Assembly (NCBI RefSeq): GCF_000010165.1
Contig: NC_012491.1
Location: forward strand, 357,501-421,500
Direction of reading: 5' to 3'
DNA: 64,000 bases
From: Brevibacillus brevis NBRC 100599
GTDB lineage: Bacteria > Bacillota > Bacilli > Brevibacillales > Brevibacillaceae
This document shows positions 18,070-27,144 of the stretch, one piece after another. The position numbers were made by a program, and so were the translations under genes. The notes beneath the pieces are model-generated. The model did no database searches, was not told the origin of the DNA, and was given only the letters and a program-made list of their open reading frames with translations. How positions within the stretch are numbered: the stretch's first letter is position 1; each line of letters opens with the position of its first letter.

Positions 18070-18456
18070 TTAAAACAAGATGTATGCACCTGGACCGATC
18101 AACGCTACACCAATAACTACTGCGATTATTGTCAGGTTGTATTCGAATCCGTTTTGTGTCACCCAATATCCATTTTGCCCGTGTACCTTCAGAATGGCAA
18201 CCAGCATTGTGAAAGCAAGTAAAATAGCACTTGGCCAGATACCTACGCCTGCCGCAAACATCAGACCACCAACGAGTTCAGACAATCCAGCGACAAAGGC
18301 CATCGCTACGCCAGGTTTCACTCCGATGGACTCCAGCCAGCCGCCTGTTCCTTTCAGACCATAACCGCCAAACCAACCAAACAATTTCTGCGTACCATGA
18401 CCTGCAAACGTCAAACCAATGACCAAACGAATTAACAACAATCCAGTATCCAACAC
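18070..18456 (-). CDS. DoxX-family membrane protein
   Basis: A 128-aa protein with four predicted helices and the family signature [18 protein letters not shown] near residues 15-32. The start is GTG 18456, 8 nt after AAGGAGAG; the ATG just upstream is out of frame. In B. subtilis the MhqR regulon includes a DoxX protein (MhqP), which fits the MhqR-like gene and the matching operator directly upstream here. The exact biochemical role is not known. Confidence 0.9.
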   Translation of the reverse strand: MLDTGLLLIRLVIGLTFAGHGTQKLFGWFGGYGLKGTGGWLESIGVKPGVAMAFVAGLSELVGGLMFAAGVGIWPSAILLAFTMLVAILKVHGQNGYWVTQNGFEYNLTIIAVVIGVALIGPGAYILF

Positions 18457-18488
18457 TTTTCATCTCTCCTTAATTACTTTTAATTAGT

Positions 18489-18508
18489 ATATCTTTATTT
18501 TGAGATAT
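18489..18508. promoter_or_regulatory. MhqR-type operator upstream of doxX
   Basis: ATATCTTTATTTTGAGATAT is an inverted repeat of the pattern TATCTY-N6-RAGATA. The same pattern occurs before azoR and mhqR. Confidence 0.7.
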
Positions 18509-18531
18509 TTGCCCAAAAAGGCTGGCGGGCC

Positions 18532-19158
18532 TTAGAAGGATTCCGCCAGTTTTACTGCTTTTTCTACACCAGCTGCAACGAGCTCAGCTGCTTTGTCTTG
18601 GAATTGGTTGTGACCTTCTACGATTACTTCGGTTACATTGTTAACGCCCCAGAAGCCGAGGATCGTGCGAACGTATTTGTTTGCCATTTCCATCTGAGCC
18701 ATAGGCCCTTCGGAATAAACGCCACCGCGTGCGCTCAACAGAGCTACTTTTTTGTCGCCCATCAGACCAACTGGACCTTCAGCTGTGTACTTGAATGTTT
18801 TACCTGCTTGGGAGAGGTAATCCATGTACGAGTGCAGAACAGCAGGAACAGTGAAGTTCCACATTGGGAAAGCAAATACGACTTTGTCTGCTGCTGTAAA
18901 CTGGTTCAGGTATTTGTTAACCAAGTCAGCACGTTTTTGCTCATCAGCAGACAGCTCGATGCCGTTTCCTGCTTTCCACATAGCAGTCAGCATGTCGTTA
19001 CCGTAATAAGGGAGGTTTTCTGCAAACAGATCCAACTCAACGATTTCGTCATTTGGATGTGTTTCTTTGTATGCTTTCGTGAAAGCTTCGTACAGCTTTA
19101 CACTTGTAGCCTGCTCAACTGGGCGATCGTTTGCTTTAATAAAAAGTACTTTACTCAT
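18532..19158 (-). CDS. azoR: FMN-dependent NADH-azoreductase
   Basis: A 208-aa flavodoxin-fold quinone/azo reductase. The FMN site is indicated by the N-terminal VLFIKANDRP, the PMWNFTVPAVLHSYMD segment and LLSARGGVYS. The family reduces quinones by two electrons and so detoxifies electrophiles. Start ATG 19158 has a GAAGGGGAAT site upstream. An MhqR-type operator lies at 19208-19227. Confidence 0.94.
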   Translation of the reverse strand: MSKVLFIKANDRPVEQATSVKLYEAFTKAYKETHPNDEIVELDLFAENLPYYGNDMLTAMWKAGNGIELSADEQKRADLVNKYLNQFTAADKVVFAFPMWNFTVPAVLHSYMDYLSQAGKTFKYTAEGPVGLMGDKKVALLSARGGVYSEGPMAQMEMANKYVRTILGFWGVNNVTEVIVEGHNQFQDKAAELVAAGVEKAVKLAESF

Positions 19159-19207
19159 GGAAATTTCATTCCCCTTCCGTTTAGTAAGTGACTAACTTTT
19201 AATGTGT

Positions 19208-19227
19208 ATATCTTGATTTTAAGATTA
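19208..19227. promoter_or_regulatory. MhqR-type operator upstream of azoR
   Basis: ATATCTTGATTTTAAGATTA, an inverted repeat ATCTT-N6-AAGAT matching the ones at 18489 and 19781. Confidence 0.7.
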
Positions 19228-19298
19228 TTACGTATTGGATCTTTTGTCAACACTTTTTTGAAAGATAGTGTTGGAGAGCGGGGACGGGGACTGCTCGT

Positions 19299-19745
19299 CT
19301 AATAAGTAGCTTGAGCAGTACGTCCCAATTTTTTAAGCAGTTCGATTGCTTGACGCTGTTCTTCTGGTGTGAGACCTTCCATCGCTTTCTCAATTGCGAG
19401 TTGATGAGGCGGGAAGATTTCAGACAAAAATTGATGCCCTTTTTCAGTGAGTTCTGCAAAAATGACGCGTCGGTCTGCTGAACAGGGCTTGCGAATGAGC
19501 AGTTGCTTCTTTTCGAGTTTGTCCACAACGTATGTGATGTTTCCGCTGGAGATCAATATTTTTTCGCCAATTTGCTGCAATGGTTGAGGACCTTTATGAA
19601 ATAATACCTCTAGTACGCCGAATTCAGTTGGATTTAGTCCATGCTCGCGAATGTGACGATTGGAGTGAGCGGTAACCCAGTTGTATGACCTTGATAAAAC
19701 GACAAAAAGATCGAGGGGATCATTTCGCAGTGGTTTGTCAGACAT
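19299..19745 (-). CDS. MarR-family repressor, MhqR-like
   Basis: A 148-aa winged-helix regulator. It contains the segments GLNPTEFGVLEVLFHKG, QQIGEKILISSGNITYVVDKLEKK and RRVIFAELTEKG, which closely resemble B. subtilis MhqR (YkvE), the repressor of quinone and catechol detoxification genes. Start ATG 19745 follows AAAGGAGGG. Two palindromes in its own promoter suggest autoregulation. The neighbouring azoR, doxX and pirin genes are its probable regulon. Confidence 0.9.
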   Translation of the reverse strand: MSDKPLRNDPLDLFVVLSRSYNWVTAHSNRHIREHGLNPTEFGVLEVLFHKGPQPLQQIGEKILISSGNITYVVDKLEKKQLLIRKPCSADRRVIFAELTEKGHQFLSEIFPPHQLAIEKAMEGLTPEEQRQAIELLKKLGRTAQATY

Positions 19746-19767
19746 ATGGACCCTCCTTTACATCTAC

Positions 19768-19798
19768 ATCGAGATTTCGATATCTCTAATTTAAGATA
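19768..19798. promoter_or_regulatory. Double operator in the mhqR-like promoter
   Basis: Two adjoining inverted repeats: ATCGAGATTTCGATAT (19768-19783) and TATCTCTAATTTAAGATA (19781-19798). The second matches the azoR and doxX boxes. Confidence 0.65.
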
Positions 19799-19936
19799 AT
19801 CCTACATGATTGCATTCCTATTTGTCAAATTTAGAAAAAATAAAATGAAAACACGCTTGTGTAAACAGTTGTCTACGTGATAGACTTTTGTTTGTAAACA
19901 AGCTGTGAAAGCGTAACAGAAGAAAGGAGGATGACC

Positions 19937-21037
19937 GTGGAAAAAGACATGCAGATCCTTCATCATATCCGGCAAAATCCTTTTATCACGCAACAGGAGC
20001 TGGCTGATCTGATTGGCATCTCACGTTCAGCGGTAGCTGGCTACATCGCACAGTTGACCAAACGCGGGGAAATCAAAGGACGGGCTTATGTACTTCGTGA
20101 TGAAGGAATGATTGCTTGTATCGGTGGGGCCAACCTGGACCGCAAAGCACGCGGCAAGCAACAGGTGCGTCTACACTCATCCAATCCCGTAACGATTATG
20201 GAATCGTGTGGAGGGGTGGCACGGAATATCGCGGAGAACCTCGGTCGTCTTGGCTGCAATACGTCCCTCATCACCAGCGTTGGCGAGGACAAAGAAGGCG
20301 AGTGGCTCTTGCAGGAGACGAAAAAGCACGGGGTGCACATCAGCCAAGTGTGGCGACTGCCTACACAGCGTACGGGAACGTATACGGCGCTTCTCGATAT
20401 TGACGGCGAGATGGTTGTTTCTTTGGCGAACATGGATATTTACGATGCTCTCACACCGGAGATGTTCGCAGAAAAATGGTCGCACATTGCAGCAGCCCAC
20501 GTGGTTTTCATCGATACAAACATTCCGGCGGACTGCTTGGCCTACATCATCGAACGTTGCCGGGAGGAAAACATCCTGCTCTTCGTTGACCCGGTCTCTT
20601 CCATTAAAGCAAAGAAGCTCCCACAGCAATTGGACGGAGTAGAGGCGATTTTGCCGAATCGCGAGGAAGCCGAGCTGATGGCTGGCATGAAGATCACGAC
20701 GATCGAAGAATGCGCCGAGGCTTGCCGCAAGATCAGGGAACAAGGCGTCAAGCACGTCATCGTGACCTTGGGAGAAGAAGGCATTTACTATCAATCCGAG
20801 GACGTTGAGGAGCATATGCTTCCATATCCAACAGAAGTAGTAGATGTTACAGGTGCGGGAGATGCGTTCGCGTCGGGACTCTTGTATGGCATTGTAAACG
20901 GAGAGTCTTTCCAGAGAGCGTGTCGCCTTGGATTGGCAGCATCCGCTTTGACATTGCAAACAGAGCAGTCCGTATCTCCTCTATTAAAAGCAGAACAATT
21001 GGAACTGGCCGTAGAACAATTCGAAAAGGAGCGATAA
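19937..21037 (+). CDS. psuK: Pseudouridine kinase (PfkB family) with N-terminal winged helix
   Basis: A 366-aa protein. Residues 1-55 form a helix-turn-helix (QQELADLIGISRSAVAGYI); the remainder is a ribokinase-fold kinase with the PfkB signature DVTGAGDAFASGLLYG near the C-terminus. Together with psuG directly downstream (3-nt gap) it makes up the pseudouridine catabolic pair, phosphorylating pseudouridine to pseudouridine 5'-phosphate. The fused HTH might allow self-regulation. GTG 19937 is preferred: ATG 19931 abuts the AAAGGAGG site, whereas the GTG has 6-nt spacing. Confidence 0.9.
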   Translation: MEKDMQILHHIRQNPFITQQELADLIGISRSAVAGYIAQLTKRGEIKGRAYVLRDEGMIACIGGANLDRKARGKQQVRLHSSNPVTIMESCGGVARNIAENLGRLGCNTSLITSVGEDKEGEWLLQETKKHGVHISQVWRLPTQRTGTYTALLDIDGEMVVSLANMDIYDALTPEMFAEKWSHIAAAHVVFIDTNIPADCLAYIIERCREENILLFVDPVSSIKAKKLPQQLDGVEAILPNREEAELMAGMKITTIEECAEACRKIREQGVKHVIVTLGEEGIYYQSEDVEEHMLPYPTEVVDVTGAGDAFASGLLYGIVNGESFQRACRLGLAASALTLQTEQSVSPLLKAEQLELAVEQFEKER

Positions 21038-21040
21038 GAG

Positions 21041-21967
21041 ATGAAACAATATTTGACCTTTACTGAGGAAGTACGCCACGCACTGGAGAACAACCTGCCG
21101 GTAGTTGCGCTGGAGACAACGATCATTTCGCACGGTATGCCGTATCCGCAAAACATCGAAATGGCGAAAGAAGTAGAGCAAATCATTCGCGACAATGGTG
21201 CTGTACCAGCTACGATCGGGATCATGGACGGCAAAATCAAAATCGGTTTGACTGACAGCGAGCTGGAAGAGTTTGCGACGAACAAAAATGTAGCAAAAGT
21301 AAGCCGTCGCGACTTCGCATATATTTTAGCTAGTGGTAAAATCGGTGCGACTACAGTAGCCGCTACCATGATCGCAGCTGAGATGGCTGGTATCCACATG
21401 TTTGCAACTGGCGGTATCGGTGGGGTACACCGTGAAGGCGAAATCACTTGGGACGTATCTGCTGACCTGACTGAGTTGGCACAAACAGATGTAGCTGTAG
21501 TATGCGCAGGTGCGAAATCGATCCTCGATATCGGCCGCACACTCGAATATTTGGAAACGCAAGGTGTACCAGTTGTGGGCTACCGCACGGATGAATTCCC
21601 TTCCTTCTTCGCTCGCAAAAGCGGATTTGGCGTAGACATGCGTATCGATACACCAGAAGAAGTCGGTAAGATGATGAACACCAAATGGGATCTGGGGCTC
21701 AAAGGCGGTATGATTATCGCGAATCCAGTACCAGAATCTGATGCACTCAACCACGAGGAAATCGAGGCTGTGATCCAAAAGGCACTGGCAGAAGCAAAAG
21801 AAAACAACATTGCAGGGAAACAGGTAACGCCATTCATGCTCGATAAAGTGAAAAAGCTGACAGAAGGCAAGAGCTTGGCAACAAATATCGCGCTGGTGAA
21901 ACACAATGCTGAAGTAGCTGCGAAAATCGCGGTAGCTTATCAGAAAGAAGCGAATCAAGGTAAATAA
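21041..21967 (+). CDS. psuG: Pseudouridine-5'-phosphate glycosidase
   Basis: A 308-aa enzyme that splits pseudouridine 5'-phosphate into uracil and ribose 5-phosphate. Family landmarks are [62 protein letters not shown] and the C-terminal [18 protein letters not shown]. Length and motifs are complete. It is the second gene of the psuK-psuG operon, followed by a strong terminator. Confidence 0.96.
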
Positions 21968-21998
21968 GAGAGATTGAAGAACAAAATAGGGAAAGAAA

Positions 21999-22036
21999 AA
22001 CGAGCCGCTAGAATCGCTTCTAGGGCTCGTTTTTTT
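21999..22036. terminator. Bidirectional intrinsic terminator
   Basis: AACGAGCCGCTAGAA pairs with TTCTAGGGCTCGTT, followed by seven T; it is shared with the convergent VanZ-like gene. Confidence 0.9.
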
Positions 22037-22043
22037 ATTTTAC

Positions 22044-22955
22044 TTACTCCCACCAATGTTGCATTCCACGGATTCCAACATCCCACAGCTTAGCGTTTCC
22101 GGAAACGATAATGGTAATTTCGTTTACCTCGTTAAAAGGCATCTCCCTTAAAGCTTCTGCCCCTTGATAGGATTGTTCGTTTAACTGAGCTAGTTCTTGT
22201 CCATCTACGATGATTTTGGCTTCACCCTTTGAGCCCCCATTGTCGGGAATGCCGAAATAGAAAGAAAGCCAGACATTTTTTTGGTTCCCCAGAATATAGT
22301 TGTATGTTTTGGTTGATTCCCCTTCACTGCTATACACGTTCATTTTCGGCTCTATTCGCTCACCTGCTACCGAAAAGCTTGGGAAATTCTCAGTTATAGG
22401 TGTAGTTCCTGTCATTTCTTTCATAACCGTTAATGATTGAACGGGGCCTTCTCTTTTTTGGAGGATTTCAGAGACAACCATGACTCCAAATACAAGTACA
22501 ACAATAGTTAGAGCCGAAGCCATGAGCTTTTTATAAGAAAGGTTTGAAGAAAATCCAACTCGATAGGCAACATAACCAATCGCTGCACCTATTGTATTGG
22601 ATATCACATCATTTACATCAAAGCTACCAAGATAGGTTAAGGCCTGAACTGTTTCTAGAACGAAAATCGCTAAGACAAACAAGGATATGAACTTCCCAAA
22701 TCTTACACGATACAACAGGGGAAATAATATTCCAAAAGGGATAAAAGCAGCAACGTTTCCGAAATCAACAATCCATGAATAAGTTAGTTCTGGAAATGTA
22801 AGTGGTACTCCTTCTGGAGCAAGGATAAAGGTGTATCCATCTACACTTGTTGCACCGTCGAGTCTGTTAAACGCAAAGAACATAAAAAATAAAATTAAAA
22901 TTGTATAGCATATGGTCCCAACTAAGATAATTTGCCGTGATTTCGTTTCCATCAT
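22044..22955 (-). CDS. VanZ-like membrane protein with extracellular C-terminal domain
   Basis: A 303-aa protein. The N-terminal half (to about residue 175) has five predicted helices and the VanZ pattern (GNVAAFIPFGILFPLL, DVNDVISNTIGAAIGY). The remaining 125 residues look like a beta-rich domain resembling carbohydrate-binding (NPCBM-like) modules, ending GIRGMQHWW. VanZ proteins affect teicoplanin susceptibility; the role of this fusion is unknown. Starts ATG 22955 or 22952 follow AAGGAG. It is monocistronic. Confidence 0.8.
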   Translation of the reverse strand: MMETKSRQIILVGTICYTILILFFMFFAFNRLDGATSVDGYTFILAPEGVPLTFPELTYSWIVDFGNVAAFIPFGILFPLLYRVRFGKFISLFVLAIFVLETVQALTYLGSFDVNDVISNTIGAAIGYVAYRVGFSSNLSYKKLMASALTIVVLVFGVMVVSEILQKREGPVQSLTVMKEMTGTTPITENFPSFSVAGERIEPKMNVYSSEGESTKTYNYILGNQKNVWLSFYFGIPDNGGSKGEAKIIVDGQELAQLNEQSYQGAEALREMPFNEVNEITIIVSGNAKLWDVGIRGMQHWWE

Positions 22956-23067
22956 TTCAATCTCCTTAAAGCTATTTGTTTCTGAATGATTTTACTCTGA
23001 ATGAATACGTAAGTGATTAGCTGTTAGTCACTTGATGCCCATTTAGAAAAAAATTGAAAAAAGTACT

Positions 23068-23096
23068 TGATATACCCTAAGGGGGTATTGTATAGT
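23068..23096 (+). promoter_or_regulatory. copA promoter with CsoR-type operator
   Basis: -35 TTGATA and -10 TATAGT are spaced by 17 bp. The spacer contains TACCCTAAGGGGGTA (23073-23087), the copper-repressor CsoR type of GC-rich palindrome, so copper-dependent derepression is expected. Confidence 0.85.
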
Positions 23097-23142
23097 AAAG
23101 GTGTGATCAGGAAACAACGTTAGGGAAACGATACGATAAAAT

Positions 23143-23159
23143 ATACCCCCAAAGGGTAT
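23143..23159 (+). promoter_or_regulatory. Second CsoR-type operator in the copA leader
   Basis: ATACCCCCAAAGGGTAT, the same palindrome class, immediately before the copA ribosome site. Two boxes could give tighter repression. No csoR gene is in the window. Confidence 0.7.
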
Positions 23160-23173
23160 TTGGAGGGATTATA

Positions 23174-25594
23174 ATGAGTGCCAAAACAGCAGAGGCAACA
23201 GTCGCAATCTCAGGGATGACTTGCGCAGCTTGTGCACTGCGCATCGAAAAGGGCTTGGGAAAAATGGAGGGAGTGGAGACCGCCAACGTCAATCTGGCTT
23301 TGGAAAAATCCACAGTGGTGTTCGATCCAACGAAAACGAACATCGACGACATCCGCTCCAAAATTGAATCGCTCGGCTATGGAGTAGTCTCTGACAAGGT
23401 GGAGCTAAACATCTCGGGAATGACATGTGCGGCTTGCTCCACACGGATCGAAAAAGGCTTGAACAAAACAGCCGGGGTTCTAAAGGCAAACGTGAACCTG
23501 GCGATGGAAACAGCCACAGTCGAGTACGATTCCTCACAGGTAAGTGTGACAGACCTTATTCAAAAGGTAGAGAAGCTAGGGTATCAGGCGACTCGCAAGG
23601 AAGATGGAAAAGAAGAAGAAAAAGTAGATCGTCGCCAGGAAGAAATCAAACGGCAGACCCGCAAGTTCTGGATTTCCGCGATTCTGTCGCTCCCACTGCT
23701 CTGGTCGATGGTGAGCCACTTTTCCTTCACCTCGTTTATCTGGCTGCCTGAAAGCTTGATGAATCCGTGGGTACAGCTCGCATTGGCAACACCAGTACAA
23801 TTCATCATCGGAGCACAGTTTTACGTCGGAGCTTTCAAAGCCCTTCGCAACAAGAGTGCCAACATGGATGTGCTGGTTGCTCTCGGTACCTCGGCAGCTT
23901 ATTTCTACAGTTTATGGGTCGCGATCAACTCCATCGGTGCTCATGGTGGCCACATGCTGGAGCTGTACTTTGAGACCAGTGCGGTACTGATCACGTTGAT
24001 CGTTTTGGGTAAACTGTTTGAGATGAAAGCAAAGGGACGTTCTTCGGAAGCGATCCGCAAGCTGATGGGCTTGCAAGCAAAAACAGCAGTAGTCGTACGA
24101 GATGGCGTCGAAATGACCATTCCTGTAGAAGAAGTGAGACTAGGCGACGTCGTTCACGTGAAGCCGGGCGACAAAGTACCTGTCGATGGCATCGTCATGG
24201 AAGGACAGTCCGCAGTAGATGAGTCCATGCTGACTGGTGAAAGTATTCCAGTGGATAAAGCCGCAGGCGATACCGTTATCGGAGCCACCTTGAACAAAAA
24301 CGGCTTTTTGAAGGTCCAGGCAACCAAAGTCGGAAAAGAAACGGCTCTGGCGCAAATCATTAAAGTAGTGGAAGAAGCACAAGGAACAAAAGCACCGATT
24401 CAGCGTGTAGCTGACAGCATCTCCGGGATTTTTGTCCCAATCGTAGTAGGGATTGCTATTCTTACCTTCTTGATCTGGTACTTTTTCGTTATACCTGGCA
24501 ACTTCGGTGAGGCTTTGGAAAAAGCAATTGCCGTACTCGTAATCGCTTGCCCATGCGCCCTCGGTCTGGCAACACCGACCTCAATCATGGCGGGCTCTGG
24601 ACGCGCAGCTGAGCTGGGCATCCTGTTCAAAGGCGGGGAGCATCTGGAGACGGCTCACCATTTAGATACGATCGTCCTCGATAAAACAGGGACTGTAACC
24701 AAAGGCGAGCCAGAACTGACAGACGTCATCGCCATTGATATCGAAGAGCAAGAGCTGCTCTCTTTGGTCGGTGCCGCTGAGAAAAACTCCGAGCACCCAT
24801 TGGCTCAAGCCATCGTTCGCGGTATTGCGGATAAAGGAATCACCGTGGCTGATACGGGTTCGTTTGAAGCCATTCCTGGTTTCGGTATCCGGGCCACCGT
24901 CTCCGGCAAAGAAGTACTCGTCGGTACCCGCCGTTTGCTGGAAAAACATCAAATTTCGTACCAAGCAGTGTCTGATACCATGCTGGCACTGGAGCGCTCC
25001 GGTAAAACGGCGATGCTCGCAGTCGTCGAAGGCAAGCTCGCTGGCTTGATTGCCGTAGCGGATACGATCAAACCAACCTCCAAGCAAGCGGTTCAGCGCA
25101 TGAAAGCAATGGGATTGACTGTTATCATGATGACCGGTGACAACCGTCAAACCGCCGAGGCCATTGCCCGTGAAGCAGGAATCGATCACGTCATCGCAGA
25201 AGTCCTGCCTGAAGGCAAAGCTGCAGAAGTGAAAAAACTGCAAGAACAAGGCAAAAAAGTCGCGATGGTCGGCGATGGTATCAACGACGCTCCAGCACTC
25301 GCTACCGCTGACGTCGGTATGGCAATCGGTACAGGTACTGATGTGGCGATGGAAGCAGCCGATATTACCCTGATGCGCGGCGAACTGACTAGTGTCGCAG
25401 ACGCCATCGAGATGAGTAAGCTCACCATCCGCAACATCAAGCAAAACCTGTTCTGGGCATTGGCCTACAACACCTTGGGCATCCCCATTGCAGCAATCGG
25501 CTTACTCGCTCCATGGCTTGCCGGTGCCGCAATGGCCTTCAGCTCCGTATCCGTCGTACTCAACGCACTAAGACTGCAACGAGTGAAGCTGTAA
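23174..25594 (+). CDS. copA: Copper-exporting P1B-type ATPase
   Basis: An 806-aa copper efflux pump. Two heavy-metal-associated domains have GMTCAAC at C17/C20 and C85/C88. The translocation motif is CPC (459-461), the phosphorylation site D503 in DKTGT, with the actuator motif TGES and hinge [11 protein letters not shown]. It exports Cu(I) across the cytoplasmic membrane using ATP. ATG 23174 follows TGGAGGG. It is in an operon with copZ, 64 nt downstream. Confidence 0.97.
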   Translation: MSAKTAEATVAISGMTCAACALRIEKGLGKMEGVETANVNLALEKSTVVFDPTKTNIDDIRSKIESLGYGVVSDKVELNISGMTCAACSTRIEKGLNKTAGVLKANVNLAMETATVEYDSSQVSVTDLIQKVEKLGYQATRKEDGKEEEKVDRRQEEIKRQTRKFWISAILSLPLLWSMVSHFSFTSFIWLPESLMNPWVQLALATPVQFIIGAQFYVGAFKALRNKSANMDVLVALGTSAAYFYSLWVAINSIGAHGGHMLELYFETSAVLITLIVLGKLFEMKAKGRSSEAIRKLMGLQAKTAVVVRDGVEMTIPVEEVRLGDVVHVKPGDKVPVDGIVMEGQSAVDESMLTGESIPVDKAAGDTVIGATLNKNGFLKVQATKVGKETALAQIIKVVEEAQGTKAPIQRVADSISGIFVPIVVGIAILTFLIWYFFVIPGNFGEALEKAIAVLVIACPCALGLATPTSIMAGSGRAAELGILFKGGEHLETAHHLDTIVLDKTGTVTKGEPELTDVIAIDIEEQELLSLVGAAEKNSEHPLAQAIVRGIADKGITVADTGSFEAIPGFGIRATVSGKEVLVGTRRLLEKHQISYQAVSDTMLALERSGKTAMLAVVEGKLAGLIAVADTIKPTSKQAVQRMKAMGLTVIMMTGDNRQTAEAIAREAGIDHVIAEVLPEGKAAEVKKLQEQGKKVAMVGDGINDAPALATADVGMAIGTGTDVAMEAADITLMRGELTSVADAIEMSKLTIRNIKQNLFWALAYNTLGIPIAAIGLLAPWLAGAAMAFSSVSVVLNALRLQRVKL

Positions 25595-25658
25595 CAACAG
25601 TAACAAGCGGCTTCGTCCGCCTTACCTATACAACATAAAATGCAAGGAGAGATTGATC

Positions 25659-25859
25659 ATGACAAATATCACATTGAACGTAGAAGGCATGTCTTGCAAT
25701 AAATGCGTAGCGCGCATCGAGAACACATTGAAAGATCTGGGTGCAGAAGGCAAAGTAAACCTGGCTGAAAAAAAGGTTGAGGTTTCCTACAACGAGAGCA
25801 ACTTGACTCTCGATGCAGTGAAAGAAGCTATTGAAGACCAAGGCTACGACGTCGTTTAA
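25659..25859 (+). CDS. copZ: Copper chaperone CopZ
   Basis: A 66-aa heavy-metal-associated protein with the metal site GMSCNKC near residues 11-17 and a ferredoxin-like beta-alpha-beta pattern. It carries Cu(I) to CopA. ATG 25659 is used, with AAGGAGAG 9 nt upstream; a TTG two codons earlier is also in frame. Confidence 0.95.
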   Translation: MTNITLNVEGMSCNKCVARIENTLKDLGAEGKVNLAEKKVEVSYNESNLTLDAVKEAIEDQGYDVV

Positions 25860-25879
25860 TCATCGTGTTTTTGAAAAGC

Positions 25880-25916
25880 AAAGCTCCTGCCTGATTCATT
25901 GAGGCAGGAGCTTTTT
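25880..25916 (+). terminator. Intrinsic terminator of copAZ
   Basis: AAGCTCCTGCCT / AGGCAGGAGCTT with a T run. Confidence 0.92.
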
Positions 25917-25942
25917 CAATTGTGATTTGAGTAGCTGTAGTG

Positions 25943-26160
25943 GAGGGGGAAGAAGCCCATTTCCAGTCTACGCTTCGGCCTACGCCCCGCAAGGGGTTAG
26001 ACTGTCCGCTCCGAAATGAATGTCGGGAGTGCTTCAAAAGTAGGGTTTCGAGGATGTAGTCTCAGAGGTTGAAGCTGAAAACCCCCGCCATTCATTTCGG
26101 AGCTAAGTAGGGCTCCAGAGGCGCTAGGACTGGAAATGTTCTTCTTCCCAAGCGGCTATT
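25943..26160. repeat. Long imperfect palindrome A
   Basis: The two arms of about 90 nt are imperfect reverse complements. Matching blocks are GGGAAGAAG..CATTTCCAGTC (25948 on) against GACTGGAAATG..CTTCTTCCC (26129-26149), and CTCCGAAATGAATG (26009-26022) against CATTCATTTCGGAG (26089-26102). No ORF with a ribosome site lies inside. Transcription would give a large branched hairpin. Function unknown. Confidence 0.75.
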
Positions 26161-26214
26161 GTTTACATCTTGAAAGCATCATTCAAAAAGTCTTTAAAAA
26201 AGCGTAGAACCTCA

Positions 26215-26435
26215 ACAGCTCGTAGAGGAAACAGGAGAAATAAGCGAAGATCTTTGGACACACCTACCGAGGCGCAGTGAAAAAAAGCGAAACTGCCTTT
26301 AGCGTCCACCTCTGAGACACATCCTGATGGACTACTTTAGACGCGGTTTCGCTTTTTTTCACGGAGCCGGGCACCCCATGCTCCCGCGCAGGGGTTCCAA
26401 GAATCTGAGCGTTTTCTCCTGTTTCCTCCCCACCA
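26215..26435. repeat. Long imperfect palindrome B
   Basis: A second element of the same design: GAGGAAACAGGAGAAA (26225-26240) pairs with TTTTCTCCTGTTTCCTC (26412-26428), and GTGAAAAAAAGCGAAAC (26277-26293) pairs with GTTTCGCTTTTTTTCAC (26346-26362). The arms are about 100 nt with a short central loop. Sequence differs from palindrome A, architecture is the same. The stretch from 25917 to 26545 holds no credible protein gene. Confidence 0.75.
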
Positions 26436-26545
26436 CAACAGCGAGTATAACGCACTAATCCTTCAACCGAATAAGCAACGAACAGCTAATCCAATCCGAC
26501 TCATAAAGAAAGCCGTAATCCGGTTAAAACCATGCTAAACGAACG

Positions 26546-26574
26546 TTCACAATAACTGGAAGCCAGCGTATAAT
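26546..26574 (+). promoter_or_regulatory. Sigma-A-type promoter for the riboswitch/opu operon
   Basis: TTCACA-N17-TATAAT, with the -10 at 26569-26574, about 35 nt before the riboswitch aptamer. Confidence 0.65.
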
Positions 26575-26614
26575 TCAAATCACAATCACGCTTCAATAAG
26601 AAACAACACATACG

Positions 26615-26745
26615 GCCTAGTTCCGATATTCTCGGAAGCGGGGGAACCAATCTTTTGGGGTTAATCCTGAGTGATCAGGAGGGATGAGGAAATGTCTTCT
26701 CTGCCATCCTACCCGTCAGCTAACCTCGTCGGCCAAAGCAGGGAA
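26615..26745 (+). ncRNA. Cyclic-di-AMP riboswitch (ydaO/yuaA type)
   Basis: The conserved blocks occur in order: GCGGGGGAACC, TTTGGGGTTAATCC, an AGGGAT segment, then ATCCTACCC, GTCAGCTAACCTCGTCGGC. This follows the T. tengcongensis aptamer pattern I recall (GGAGGAACC, GGGGTTAATC, AGGGAT, GACAGCTAAC). Binding of c-di-AMP normally switches expression off. It sits in the leader of a betaine-type ABC transporter, so compatible-solute uptake should fall when c-di-AMP is high. Confidence 0.93.
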
Positions 26746-27144
26746 GGTCATGGATGGATAAAGTCTAGGCATTTTATGCGCAACAAGGGGATTCCTTGCG
26801 GGCGTGTGATAGGCCGATACAGGCTTTTTCTTTGGGGCCTTTGTTCTGGAGAAAAAGGATGGATCGGTCTATTTTTTTATGGAAATATCGACGAGCAGCT
26901 TACGCGATACAGTCGTGAAGGAAATGGTGTGGATCGCTGGGAGGCAGTCGGTACGACATAAACCGCTGACAATCGAAATCGGGAAGACAGAGTACAGGGA
27001 GTCCTGACAATGGACGCCAGGTATTCCGTAAGCCTGCGGATTTTCTACACGAGTAAAAATCAAGCGTGCCTGCTTTGGTTTGCTGGAGTGTGGAAGCTTC
27101 GCGGGCTTTTTACATTTACGAAAAAACGAAGGATGAGGGATATC
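26746..27144 (+). other. Long leader between riboswitch and opuAA-like gene
   Basis: About 400 nt without a convincing gene. A candidate expression-platform terminator is at 27067-27111: GCCTGC and GCGGGC flank a long loop and a TTTTT run follows. A weaker hairpin AGGCC/GGCCT is at 26813-26840. Open frames here have no ribosome site. Confidence 0.4.

Noticed and set aside
25917..26545. A CRISPR array or IS element in the gene-free stretch
   Set aside because: No regularly spaced direct repeats and no transposase remnant; the signal is two imperfect palindromes instead.
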